A stretch of DNA of 64,000 nucleotides, taken from Acidobacteriota bacterium. GTDB lineage: Bacteria; Acidobacteriota; Terriglobia; Bryobacterales; Bryobacteraceae. The DNA lies in assembly GCA_003223115.1 (NCBI GenBank), contig QHXW01000193.1, forward strand, positions 1 to 64,000. Direction: 5' to 3'. This document shows positions 1 to 9,266 of this stretch, piece after piece; within the stretch, counting starts at the first letter, position 1, and each line of letters opens with the position of its first letter. The notes under the pieces are model-generated. The model was given only the letters and a program-made list of their open reading frames with translations, was not told the DNA's origin and did no database searches. The position numbers and the translations under genes are program-made.

Positions 1-154
1 GTTGCTGCAATGCCGCTTGATAAGAGCGGATTGCTTCGTCAAATTTGCCCTGAGACGCGTACTCGGCCGCCTTTCGAAATAACTCTTCATATGTCTCCGC
101 GAAACACGGTATCCAGAGACTTGAGATGATCAGCACAATGTGCGACCACCCCAC
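1..154 (-). CDS. Secreted TPR-repeat protein, N-terminal part (runs off the left edge)
   Basis: Reading the minus strand from a GTG at 154 gives 51 codons that stay open to the window edge. The first residues (MGWSHIVLIISSLWIPCFA) form a Sec signal peptide with a cleavage site after CFA. They are followed directly by a TPR-like helix pair with the typical spacing (KAAEYASQGKFDEAIRSYQA). An in-frame stop lies about 19 codons upstream of the GTG, and GGGA just before the GTG is a plausible ribosome binding site. The gene is divergent from the TonB receptor that follows. The function of the whole protein cannot be told from this piece; TPR proteins of this type usually mediate protein-protein contacts in the periplasm. 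The call of a real gene is fairly safe because signal peptide and TPR are in the same frame. Confidence 0.7.
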   Translation of the reverse strand, partial: MGWSHIVLIISSLWIPCFAETYEELFRKAAEYASQGKFDEAIRSYQAALQQ

Positions 155-247
155 GAGATTCCCGGATACGACTTGAGCGGGGCCTAAATGTCCGCGCACG
201 CCTTACTTCTAGCAGATTATCGAAACGAAAACCGTAAGTATCCTCGC

Positions 248-272
248 GTGACGCCGGCGTGACGCGTGACGC
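248..272. repeat. Three GTGACGC direct repeats upstream of the TonB receptor promoter
   Basis: GTGACGC occurs at 248-254, 259-265 and 266-272, ending 8 bases before the -35 box of the receptor promoter. The cluster also contains short dyad symmetry (GGCGTGACGC beside GTGACGCCG). Its position suits an activator or repressor site. This is an inference from position and repetition only. Confidence 0.4.
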
Positions 273-280
273 CGTATTTG

Positions 281-309
281 TTGACTGCCTTCGAGCCCGC
301 GCATATAAT
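281..309 (+). promoter_or_regulatory. Sigma70-type promoter of the TonB receptor gene
   Basis: TTGACT at 281-286 and TATAAT at 304-309 are separated by 17 bases, which is a near-consensus housekeeping promoter. Transcription would start near 316 and give a leader of about 50 bases. That leader carries a strong Shine-Dalgarno AAGGAGGGAA at 351-360, in front of the GTG start at 365. Confidence 0.8.
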
Positions 310-364
310 CTTCCCAATCATGCTTTAGCCTCGCAAGCAAAATCACCTCAAAGGAGGGAATTTC

Positions 365-3300
365 GTGCGCGCTCAAGTTCTGCCCATACTGTTGACGCTC
401 ATTGTGCTCTCTTCGGTGCCCCTCTGGCCACAAGGCGGCGAAGCTGTGAACGCTCGTTTGAGTGGTACCGTGCTCGATCCTAACGGAGCCGGTATTCCGG
501 GTGCGAAGGTCACTCTCTCGAATCCCGAAACTGGTTTCACACGCCAATTCATCACGAATGAAGCCGGGCAGTACTCAATCACTCTTATTCCGCCCGGCCG
601 CTATGAGCTCCGTGTCGAAAAAGAAGGGTTCAACACGTACCAGCTTTCGAATATTGTTCTCACTGTGGGACAGGCGTCCACTCTCGACCCGAAGCTTGAG
701 ATCGGCACCGTCAGTCAAGCCGTCGAGGTGACGGCGAGCGCGCCGGTTCTGAACACGGGCAGCGCGGATATGGGCTCAGATGTGAGCAGTAAACAGGCGG
801 TCGAGCTGCCCCTGAACATTCGCAACGTGTTCGGATTGGTGTCCCTCGATTCGAGCGTCAACAACAGCCAGCAGAATCAGGCGCTCAATCCTCCGGGGTC
901 GCAGGGCAATGTGGATCAGGACATCGCGTTCTTCAATTTTGGAGGAGGGCGCTTTGGAACTACAGCCTTCCTGCTGGACGGACATTGGGGCGGCGCCGGC
1001 GATTGGGACGGAATTATCTTCGTGCCCACCGTCGACGAGTTGCAGGAGTTCAAGATTCAGACCAACACGTTTTCGCCGCAATATGGCTGGGCATGGGAAA
1101 TGTCGTGAACGCGATTACGAAGTCCGGCACTCGAAGCGTGCACGGGAGCGTGTTTGAATTCCTGCGGAACAACAACCTGGACGCAAACAACTTTTTTAAC
1201 AATGCCAGCGGCCTGCCGCGTCCCCAATTCAAGCGGAACCAGTTTGGTTTCACCTTTGGAGCGCCGATTTATATTCCGGGCGTTTATCAGCAGCGCGACA
1301 GAACCTTCGTCTTTGGCACGTATGAAGGGCTGCGGCAGCAGACCCCGACTACGCTGATTGCCAGCGTGCCGACGGACCTGGAACGCCAGGGTGATTTTTC
1401 CCAAACCTTCAATCCGAGCGGGACGCTGGCGGTCATCTACAATCCCTTCACTACGCGACAGGTGAACGGCGCGTTTGTCCGCGATGCGTTCCAGGGGAAT
1501 CGAATTCCGCTAAACCTGCTTGATCCGGTCGCCCTCAAAACCCTGAAATACTGGCCTGTTTCGAACCATCCGGGCGATCCGTTAACCGGCCTGAACAACT
1601 TCGTGGGCACTGCCGGCCTGCCGACCAACAGCGATCAATACACCATCCGCGTCGATCATAATATCAACGACAGTCAACGCCTGTTTGCGCGGTATTCGCA
1701 CAAAGATCAGTTCAAACAGCTTGCGGGTGAGTTCTTCGGTCACGACAATCCCGGCGGGAACGGCACCATCGCGCCGAATCCCAGGTGGGATACCGGCGTC
1801 GGGTATACAAACGCAATCCGTCCCACTCTGATTCTGGCCGTGAACGTTGGCTGGGGACGGTGGATTGAGGGCCGCAAACCGCAGGGAGTACCTTTCCAGG
1901 TTTCCTCGCTCGGACTGCCGGCTTACCTCGATTCGTTCGGCGGTCCCGGAGCATTTCCCGGCATCAACATTACCGGAGTGCAAGGACTGGGCTCGGGTGT
2001 GCTGAATGCCACGCCTCGCGAAGCGCGCACTTTTTCCGTGGATGTCACCAAGAACCGCGGTTCGCATACGTTCTCGGCCGGCTTCATGGGAATTGTGTTC
2101 ATCTTGAATACGTTCAACTCAGCCCAGGCGACCTTTAATTTTGATCCTTCGTTTACGCAGGGTCCCAACCCGACCGCTGCTAATCCGGAAACGGGCGTCG
2201 GATTTGCATCGTTCCTATTAGGTACTGGCTCGAGCGGCGGGATCACCGAGGTTGCCGAAGCTGCCTATAGCAAGAAATTCCTCGGCTGGTATTTCAATGA
2301 CGAGTGGAAGGTCACGCGCAGGCTCACCTTGAATCTGGGATTCCGCTACGATTTCCAGACCGCTCCTACCGACCGCTTCGACCGGCTTTCGTACTTTACG
2401 TATGATCCGAACCCGATTGGCAAGCTTGTCGGTCTGGATCTGAAGGGCGGCATCAAGTACACCGGCAACGGCAATCCGCGCCAGGTTTACGATCCTCAAT
2501 ACACTAACATCGCGCCGAGAATCGGTATCACCTACTCGCCCGTCAGCAAGCTGGTGATGCGAGCGGGCTTCGGACTGTTCTACACGCCGGCCATTGAGTT
2601 CGGCGACTACGAGGGACTCAGTTTGAACGGCTTCTCACAGACCACGCCGTACGTCGGATCGCTGGATGGTCTTACTCCCAAAGACCTGCTGGGCAATCCG
2701 TTTCCGAACGGGCTTCTGCTGCCGCCTGGAAAATCGGCCGGCGCCACCACCAACGTCGGACAGGATGTCAGCGCCGTGATTCGCGGCCGCCCCACTCCGT
2801 ATGTCGAACAGTGGACCTTCGGATTGCAGTATGAAGTGATGCCCAACACGGTCCTTGAAGCGGCGTATGTCGGCAATCATGGTTTGAAGCTTCCGTTCTT
2901 CGCCAATTACGAATTGAACCAGCTCCGGCCCGAGCTGCTGAGTATGGGCAACGCTTTGCTCGATCCAGTGGCCAATCCGTTTTACGGGACCATCCAGGTG
3001 GGCGCGCTCTCCGGACCCACAGTTTCGCGGGGCCAATTGCTTCGCCCGTTTCCGCAATTCACCTCAGTAGCCGATGTGCAACCGCCCGCCGCGTTCAGTC
3101 ATTACGACGCCATGACCGTCGCCATGAATCGCCGCTTCAGTAAGGGACTGCAATTTCTGATTTCCTACACCTGGTCCAAGTATCTGACGAACAGCGAAGG
3201 AAACGAGGGATGGACGAACTGGTCGGCCCAGACGGTTCGTAACTGGTACGACACTTCCATGGAGAAGTCGCTCATGATTGATGACATTCCCCATAGCCTG

Positions 3301-3825
3301 GTCACCAGCTACATCTACGAGCTTCCGGTGGGCAAGGGGAAGGCGCTGGCGCCGCAAAGCAGGATCGCCGATGCGATCATCGGCGGCTGGCAGATTTCCG
3401 GCATCTCCACTTTCAAGGACGGATTCCCACTCACCATCAGCTCCGCTACCAATAACACGAACTCGTTCGGCGGGAATCAGCGCCCCAATATCGTAGGTAG
3501 TCCCAGCGTGTCGCACCGCACTCTGAATGCGTGGTTCAACGGGAACGCGTTCGCACAGCCCGCGCCTTTCACGTTCGGCAACGCGCCGCGCACCACGCCG
3601 TACATTCGGGCCCAAGGCACGCTCAATTTCGACGCAACCGTGCAAAAATACTGGCAGCTCTGGAATGAAAACTCCAAGTTACAGTTCCGTGTGGAGTTCT
3701 TCAACTTGTTCAATCGCACCCAGTTTTTCGCGCCCAATACGACGTTTGGCGATCCGAATTTCGGAGTAACAACAGGAGCTTTGCCCGCGCGATCCATCCA
3801 GCTTGGGATGAAGCTGTACTTCTGA
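365..3825 (+). pseudogene. Oar-like TonB-dependent receptor with carboxypeptidase-regulatory-like domain, frameshifted
   Basis: This is a giant outer-membrane receptor of the kind expanded in Acidobacteriota, probably for large substrates such as oligosaccharides. The GTG start at 365 follows a strong Shine-Dalgarno. Residues 1-27 are a signal peptide, about 30-110 are a carboxypeptidase-regulatory-like beta-sandwich (SGTVLDPNGAGIPGAKVTL), about 115-245 are the plug, and the rest is the 22-strand barrel ending in the aromatic terminus GMKLYF. The first frame (365-1108) ends in TGA just after QYGWAWEMS. The second frame continues from MGNVVNAITKSGTRSVHGSV to 3825. One extra G in the run at 1089-1091 (TGG GGC ATG GGA) would restore the usual sequence WGMGNVVNAITKSG and give about 1153 residues, normal for the family. 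The break is either a real inactivating mutation or a homopolymer error. No slippery heptamer for programmed frameshifting is present in the reading frame. Confidence 0.85.
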
Positions 3826-3889
3826 GGCTCTACCGGTTCTCCACATCGCAATGCGATAGACGCTTTCTTCTGTCCGTCCGGCGTTGGCA

Positions 3890-4099
3890 CTCTAGCGGGA
3901 GTTTACTTGGAACGGCATCACCCGTGAAATGCAGAAACCGCAAAGTGGTTGTGGCTGAGTGCAATAGCCTGTGGATTCACAGGCCAGAATTGTATTACCC
4001 CACAGAGCTCGGGTAAGACGGCATAAATGTAGGCAACTGATTAAAAAACATAACCTTAGCTTTTTGTTTCCAAGCTCTCGCAGTAAACTCCCGCTAGAG
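3890..4099. mobile_element. Candidate MITE: 210-bp segment with 18-bp perfect terminal inverted repeats
   Basis: CTCTAGCGGGAGTTTACT at 3890-3907 is matched exactly in reverse complement by AGTAAACTCCCGCTAGAG at 4082-4099. The interior has no convincing gene and is AT-richer than its surroundings. It contains a small hairpin (GCCTGTG, loop GATT, CACAGGC, 3967-3984). Long perfect ends, short length and lack of coding capacity fit a miniature inverted-repeat element. No target-site duplication is obvious at the borders, so an alternative is a large regulatory or terminator-like inverted repeat between the receptor gene and the convergent nrdJ. Confidence 0.5.
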
Positions 4100-4124
4100 C
4101 CATCCACGGTAGCGTATAAAGGTA

Positions 4125-4274
4125 ATGGTCAGGATCACCATCTACATCGACGCCGAGGTTGCTCTCACCCTCCGGCAACTTACCGCCGTAGAGGGGCGAT
4201 CACAGGACGAGATCATTGGCGAAGCCATTCTGGCTTATGCGGCTCGCTCGAGGCAGGCCACGGCCGAAAGGTGT
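4125..4274 (+). pseudogene. Ribbon-helix-helix (CopG/VapB-type) antitoxin, C-terminally truncated
   Basis: The reading frame from the ATG at 4125 starts VRITIYIDAEVALTLRQL. This is a basic beta strand followed by helix A of a ribbon-helix-helix DNA-binding domain, and it continues AVEGRSQDEIIGEAILAYA as helix B. Antitoxins of this class are normally about 70-85 residues and are followed by a PIN toxin. Here only about 50 residues precede the end of nrdJ on the opposite strand. The frame stays open to 4634, but that extension is only the antisense of nrdJ. No toxin gene follows. This looks like the stub of a lost toxin-antitoxin pair, possibly cut when the neighbouring element or nrdJ was placed here. 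The alternative, a very short functional RHH protein, is less likely. Confidence 0.6.
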
Positions 4275-7118
4275 CTAGCTACAGCCGCTGGTTCCGCCGC
4301 AGTTCACGCACTTAAAGCAGCTTCCGTTCGGAACCATCAGAGAACCGCATTCGGCGCACAGCGGTGCATCCGATACCTGCGCGGGGAAGGGAAGAGCCTG
4401 CTGCGGATCGGGTTCGGTGGGGCGCATGGCGAAACTGTCGCCGACTTCCACGGGCGGCGCGCCTTCCGGTCCGATGAACCGCAACGCCAGCCACCGGAAG
4501 ATGTAATCCGGAATCGACTTGGCGTACGGGATCTTCGGGTTGCCGGTCCAGCCGCTTGGCTCGAAGCGCACGTGCGCGAACTTGTCCACCAAGAACTTCA
4601 GGGGAACGCCGTACTGCAGGCAGTAGCTGACTGAAGTGGAAAAACTGTCCATTAGGCCGGAGATGGTGGAGCCTTCTTTGGCCATGGTGACGAAGATCTC
4701 GCCCGGCGCTCCGTCTTCATACATGCCGACGGTGATGTAACCTTCGTGGCCGCCGATTGAGAACTTGTGCGTGAGCGAGGCGCGCTCGTCGGGCAGCTTG
4801 CGGCGCACGGGCCGGTACACCACTTTTTCGACGACCTTTTCGACTGCGGCTAAGGCTGTCGCGGCTCCGGAGGCTGTGGCTTTCTTCTCGCCTTTACCCG
4901 TGCCCGAGCTCAGCGGCTGCACGCGCTTCGAATTGTCGCGGTAGATCGCCACCGCCTTCAGCCCGAGTTTCCAGCTCTCGAGATAGGCGTTCATGATGTC
5001 GTCGACCGTGGATTCCTCCGGCATATTGATGGTCTTCGAGATTGCGCCTGAGATGAAAGGCTGCACGGCCGCCATCATGCGTACATGGCCCATGTAGTGT
5101 ATAGAGCGCACGCCGTTCTGTGGGCGGAAGCTGCAATCGAATACGGCCAGATGCTCGGGCTTGAGGCCGGGCGCGCCTTCGATGGTTCCGGTGGAATCAA
5201 TGTGAGTGACGATCTGTTCCACCTGCTCCGGACTGTAACCCAGCTTGATGAGCGCCTGCGGCACGGTGTTGTTGACGATCTTGATCACGCCGCCGCCCAC
5301 CAGCTTCTTGTATTTCACCAGAGCCAGATCCGGCTCAACACCTGTGGTATCGCAATCCATCATGAAGCCGATGGTGCCGGTTGGCGCGATCACGGTTACC
5401 TGGCCGTTGCGGTATCCGGTGGTGCGCCCGAGCTCATACGCATGGTCCCAGCAGGTCTTGGCGCCCTCGTAAAGATCGGCCGGAATGTTGTGCCGGTTGA
5501 TGTGATGCACCGAATCGCGATGCATCCGGATCACGCCCAGGAATGGCTCTTCGTTCTTTGCATATCCCGGGAACGGGCCGATGGCTTCGGCTACGCGCGC
5601 GCTGGTCAGGTAACCTTGCCCGCACATGACGGCCGTGATGGCGCCGGCGTAATCGCGCCCCTGATCGCTGTTATAAGGAATGCCGAACGACATCAGCAGC
5701 GCGCCGAGATTGGCAAAACCCAGTCCCAGCGGCCGGTAGTTGTGCGAATTCTCCGCGATTCTCTCGGTGGGATAGCTGGCGTTATCGACGATGATCTCCT
5801 GGGCCACGATCATGGTGTCGCAGGCGTGCCGGAAAGCTTCCACATCAAACTGGCCGCCTGGCGTGACGAACTTCATCAGGTTCAAAGAAGACAGGTTGCA
5901 GGCGGAGTCATCGAGGAACATGTACTCCGAGCAGGGATTGGAGGCGTTGATCCGGCTGGTGTTCTTGCACGGATGCCAACGGTTCACCGTGGTATCGAAC
6001 TGCATGCCCGGATCACCGCACTGATGCGTGGCGTCGGCGATCTGATGCATCAGGTCACGCGCTTTATAGCGATTCACAGGCTGGCCATTGGCGACGGATT
6101 TGGTCCACCACTCGCCGTCTTCGGCCACGGCCTGCATGAAATCGTCGGTGGCGCGCACCGAGTTATTGGCGTTCTGGAAAAACACGGAGCTATAGGCTTC
6201 GCCGTCGAGCGAGGAATCGTAGCCAGCCTCCACCAGCGTGTGGGCCTTCTTCTCTTCTTTGGCCTTGCACCAGATGAATCCCTCGATGTCGGGATGGTCG
6301 GCATTGAGGATGACCATCTTGGCTGCGCGCCGCGTCTTGCCGCCGCTCTTGATCACGCCGGCGAAGGCATCGAAACCTTTCATGAACGAAAGGGGCCCGG
6401 AAGCCCGTCCGCCGCCGGACAGCACCGCGTCTTCTTCGCGCAGAGTAGAAAGATTGGAGCCGGTTCCTGATCCCCACTTGAAAAGCATGCCTTCGGTCTT
6501 GGCTAGATCGAGAATGGATTCAAGCGAATCTTTCACCGAAACGATAAAGCAGGCGGAGCACTGCGGCCGTTGAGCGCCGTTGAGTTTCGCGATGCGATCG
6601 GCGGTCTGATCGTAGACCCATCCGTAACCGCGCGCCTCACGCACACCGACGTTGAACCACACAGGTGAATTGAAGCAGGCCTTCTGGGTGAGCATCAGGT
6701 GAGCCAGCTCAATGCGAAAATTCTCGCCATCTTCGACCGTAAGAAAATAGCCGCCCTGCTTGCCCCAGTCGGCAATGGTGTCGGTGACGCGATGTACCAA
6801 TTGGGCCACGCTGGTTTCACGCTCGGGCGCGCCGAGTTTGCCGTGGAAGTATTTGCTGGCGACGATATTGGTGGCGGTCTGCGACCAGTCCGCCGGAACC
6901 TCGATGTCGCGCTGCTCGAATATGACGGACCCTTTATCATTGCCGATAGACGCCGTACGGGTCTCCCAGGCGATCTCATCGTACGGCGTCTTTCCGGCCT
7001 CGAGACGCGCCGTAAAATGGCGCGGAAACTGAATGCCCGTGCGTACGCTTTTCTGATCTTGAGCCTTCACAGCTACTTCCATTTTCGCAATTCCCACACC
7101 CACTCCCAATTGGCCCAT
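4275..7118 (-). CDS. nrdJ: Vitamin B12-dependent ribonucleoside-diphosphate reductase (class II)
   Basis: Adenosylcobalamin-dependent reduction of ribonucleotides to deoxyribonucleotides in the cytoplasm, independent of oxygen. The protein is about 947 residues from the ATG at 7118. Family signatures include the N-terminal reductase segment, CFNSPVWFNVGV, the NPCSE active-site strand (INASNPCSEYMFLDDSACNL), the barrel region up to GLKAVAIYRDNSKRVQPLS, and a C-terminal extension. That extension ends in a four-cysteine zinc ribbon (CAEC...CVNCGGTSGC), which re-reduces the active site. GGAGG precedes the chosen ATG by 11 bases; ATG at 7082 is an alternative. Longer starts back to a TTG at 7208 are open but lack family similarity. 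No cobalamin riboswitch was recognised upstream. The gene is convergent with the antitoxin stub and divergent from the NTF2-like gene. Confidence 0.95.
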   Translation of the reverse strand: MGQLGVGVGIAKMEVAVKAQDQKSVRTGIQFPRHFTARLEAGKTPYDEIAWETRTASIGNDKGSVIFEQRDIEVPADWSQTATNIVASKYFHGKLGAPERETSVAQLVHRVTDTIADWGKQGGYFLTVEDGENFRIELAHLMLTQKACFNSPVWFNVGVREARGYGWVYDQTADRIAKLNGAQRPQCSACFIVSVKDSLESILDLAKTEGMLFKWGSGTGSNLSTLREEDAVLSGGGRASGPLSFMKGFDAFAGVIKSGGKTRRAAKMVILNADHPDIEGFIWCKAKEEKKAHTLVEAGYDSSLDGEAYSSVFFQNANNSVRATDDFMQAVAEDGEWWTKSVANGQPVNRYKARDLMHQIADATHQCGDPGMQFDTTVNRWHPCKNTSRINASNPCSEYMFLDDSACNLSSLNLMKFVTPGGQFDVEAFRHACDTMIVAQEIIVDNASYPTERIAENSHNYRPLGLGFANLGALLMSFGIPYNSDQGRDYAGAITAVMCGQGYLTSARVAEAIGPFPGYAKNEEPFLGVIRMHRDSVHHINRHNIPADLYEGAKTCWDHAYELGRTTGYRNGQVTVIAPTGTIGFMMDCDTTGVEPDLALVKYKKLVGGGVIKIVNNTVPQALIKLGYSPEQVEQIVTHIDSTGTIEGAPGLKPEHLAVFDCSFRPQNGVRSIHYMGHVRMMAAVQPFISGAISKTINMPEESTVDDIMNAYLESWKLGLKAVAIYRDNSKRVQPLSSGTGKGEKKATASGAATALAAVEKVVEKVVYRPVRRKLPDERASLTHKFSIGGHEGYITVGMYEDGAPGEIFVTMAKEGSTISGLMDSFSTSVSYCLQYGVPLKFLVDKFAHVRFEPSGWTGNPKIPYAKSIPDYIFRWLALRFIGPEGAPPVEVGDSFAMRPTEPDPQQALPFPAQVSDAPLCAECGSLMVPNGSCFKCVNCGGTSGCS

Positions 7119-7374
7119 GTCGTCTCGTTCCTCCGTTTGTATGCTTTCCCCGAGGTCGCGCCAGGACGGCGCATTTGAATACTGCCCCAACATATAGTGG
7201 TTCGTCAAGAATTATTTCTATATACGGTGCTATGAGTTACGAAAGGGTTACCGGCATCCCTTCTTAGGCCAGTCGGGTGCTGGAGCACAACGAACGATTG
7301 TGCACTCGAAGAAACGCTTGCACTTAGGAGTGGGACGGCGTATGTTGAGTGGACCCGCAAGGAGGGATCCAACT

Positions 7375-7788
7375 GTGGCAACTACTCAAGCATTTCCGTC
7401 TGACATCGCGAGTATCATCCTGGCGATGGACCAGGAATTTGTGCGCAACCTCGAAGCAAAGAACGCCGAACAACTGGTGAACGCATTCTATGCCGAAGAT
7501 GCGCAGGTGTTTCCACCCGGCCAACCGCTGGTCAGCGGGCGAGACGCCATCAAGCAGCTCTGGGGCGCGCTCATTCCCCGGCTGCAACGGGTTTCGCTGA
7601 CCACCACCAGAATCGAAGCCTCGGGCGAGTTAGCCTACGGAACCGGTATCTACGAAATGACGCTCGCACAACCCGACGGTAGCAGGGCGGAAGATCGCGG
7701 CAAGTACGTGGTCGTATACCGGCGTCAGGCGGATGGGTCTTACCGAGCGGTTGCAGACATCTTCAATACCAGCCGGCTAGCGGCTTAA
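7375..7788 (+). CDS. SnoaL/DUF4440-type NTF2-like protein
   Basis: A 137-residue protein with the cone-shaped NTF2 fold pattern. An N-terminal helix (IILAMDQEFVRNLEAKNAEQL) precedes FYAEDAQVFPPGQPLVSGRDAI, and three or four C-terminal beta strands end YRAVADIFNTSR. Proteins of this kind act as small cytoplasmic isomerases, hydrolases or ligand binders; the substrate here is unknown. GTG at 7375 is chosen as start because GGAGG at 7361-7365 sits nine bases upstream and the fold begins right after it. The frame is open upstream to a GTG at 7300, but those residues are not family-like. The gene is a singleton, divergent from nrdJ and convergent with the MATE gene. Confidence 0.8.
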   Translation: MATTQAFPSDIASIILAMDQEFVRNLEAKNAEQLVNAFYAEDAQVFPPGQPLVSGRDAIKQLWGALIPRLQRVSLTTTRIEASGELAYGTGIYEMTLAQPDGSRAEDRGKYVVVYRRQADGSYRAVADIFNTSRLAA

Positions 7789-7807
7789 AAAAACGGACGG
7801 CGACGAT

Positions 7808-9241
7808 TCAGATTTTTTGCTGTTTCCATTTGCCCCGGCGGAAGACCAGCATTGAGACCACGGCAAGCGTGGACTCTGAAATCGCGATGGCGGTAAAGAC
7901 TCCTTTCGGGCCGAGTTGCAGGGTTCGGGCCAGCGTGTAGGCCATAGGGATCTGCCAGAGCCAATAGCAGAAGAGGTTGATCAACGTAGGCGTCACGGTA
8001 TCGCCCGCGCCATTGAAAGCCTGCACCATTACCATGCCATAGGCATAAAACACGTAGCCGTAGCTGACAATGCGCAGGCAGTTGGTGCCATGGCGCAAAA
8101 CCTCTGGATCGGTGGCAAAAATTCCGATCAACTTCTCGGCAAAAACGATGAATACGATGGTGACGGCGAGAAGGAACCACATGTTGTAGAAGCCCGTGAG
8201 CCAGACCGACCGCTCCGCGCGCTCCGGCTTGCGAGCGCCCAGATTTTGTCCCACCAGCGTGGCCGCGGCATTGGCCATTCCCCACGAAGGCAGGATGGCG
8301 AAGATGATGATGCGAATGGCGATGGTGTAACCCGCCAGCGCCGCACTGCCGAATTCGGCGATGATGCGCACCAGACCAAGCCAACTCGCGGTGGCGACCA
8401 AGAACTGCAGCATGCCGCTGACGCTGACGCGCACCAGGCGTACGAGCACGTCCAGATGGATCTGGATATCCTGGCGTAGCACGGCAATGCGGCCGCGGCT
8501 GCCGAACAGAACCCAGAGCTGAAACAACACTCCCGTGCCCCGGCCAATGGCTGTGCCCACGGCAGCGCCGACTACGCCCATTTTGGGAAACGGACCCCAT
8601 CCGTTGATGAGGCAGGGATCGAGCACGATGTTGATGAGATTCGCGAGCCAGAGCGTGCGCATAGCCATGGTGGCGTCGCCGGCGCCGCGAAAGATGCCGT
8701 TGATCAGGAACAGCATGAAGATGATGGACACGCAACTCAGCACGATAGTGGTGTAACCCGAGCCGGTATGGATGACACCAGGCGACGCACCCATCAGCTT
8801 CAGCAGCCGGGGAGCGTTGAACCCGCCCACCAGCGCCACCGCCACTGAAATCAAGATGCCTAGAGCGATGGAATGCACCGCCGCGACCGCCGCACCCCGC
8901 GGATCTTTCTCACCCGTCCGGCGCGCGACCATGGCCGTTGTGGCCATGCTCAGCCCCATGGCTACGCCGAAAATGATGGTGAGCATGCCTTCGGTGAGCG
9001 CAACGGTGGCGACGGAATCGGTGCCGAGACGCGCTACGAAGAACACATCCACGATTCCAAAGAGCGACTCCATGGCCATTTCGAGGATCATGGGAACGGC
9101 CAGCAGAAAGATAGCGCGGCTGATGGGGCCTTCGGTGAAATCCTGATGCGACCCGACGAGCGCGTCATGCAGATCGTGCCAGATGCGTCCGTGGGTTTTC
9201 GGCGCGGCAGAACGTGCCGCATGCTGTGGAGAAGACGACAT
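7808..9241 (-). CDS. MATE family multidrug/cation efflux protein
   Basis: A 477-residue inner-membrane antiporter with about 12 hydrophobic segments in two similar halves (ISRAIFLLAVPMILEMAMES at the start of bundle 1). This is the MATE layout, exchanging organic cations for Na+ or H+. The ATG at 9241 starts MSSSPQHAARSAAPK, a soluble N-terminal tail before the first helix. The frame is open further upstream only because it overlaps serA. It follows serA by 25 bases on the same strand, so it is probably co-transcribed with the serine genes. Whether the link is functional, for example amino-acid export, cannot be told. Confidence 0.9.
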   Translation of the reverse strand: MSSSPQHAARSAAPKTHGRIWHDLHDALVGSHQDFTEGPISRAIFLLAVPMILEMAMESLFGIVDVFFVARLGTDSVATVALTEGMLTIIFGVAMGLSMATTAMVARRTGEKDPRGAAVAAVHSIALGILISVAVALVGGFNAPRLLKLMGASPGVIHTGSGYTTIVLSCVSIIFMLFLINGIFRGAGDATMAMRTLWLANLINIVLDPCLINGWGPFPKMGVVGAAVGTAIGRGTGVLFQLWVLFGSRGRIAVLRQDIQIHLDVLVRLVRVSVSGMLQFLVATASWLGLVRIIAEFGSAALAGYTIAIRIIIFAILPSWGMANAAATLVGQNLGARKPERAERSVWLTGFYNMWFLLAVTIVFIVFAEKLIGIFATDPEVLRHGTNCLRIVSYGYVFYAYGMVMVQAFNGAGDTVTPTLINLFCYWLWQIPMAYTLARTLQLGPKGVFTAIAISESTLAVVSMLVFRRGKWKQQKI

Positions 9242-9266
9242 AAGGGTTTCGCGACGTTCCGGCGCT

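Noticed and set aside
1085-1108. Programmed -1 frameshift joining the two TonB receptor frames
   Set aside because: In the first frame the codons are TGG GAA ATG, which is not an X-XXY-YYZ slippery heptamer. TonB receptors are not known to use frameshifting. A missing G explains it exactly.
4275-4634. C-terminal continuation of the RHH antitoxin frame
   Set aside because: It is purely the complement of the nrdJ 3' end and has no toxin-binding helix pattern.
5085-6470. Plus-strand frame of 461 codons across nrdJ
   Set aside because: It is the antisense of a conserved gene. Its composition (His/Arg/Gly-rich, no fold pattern) is what a high-GC shadow frame gives.
7119-7374. Cobalamin riboswitch upstream of nrdJ
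   Set aside because: No B12-box-like conserved segments were found in the short AT-rich leader.
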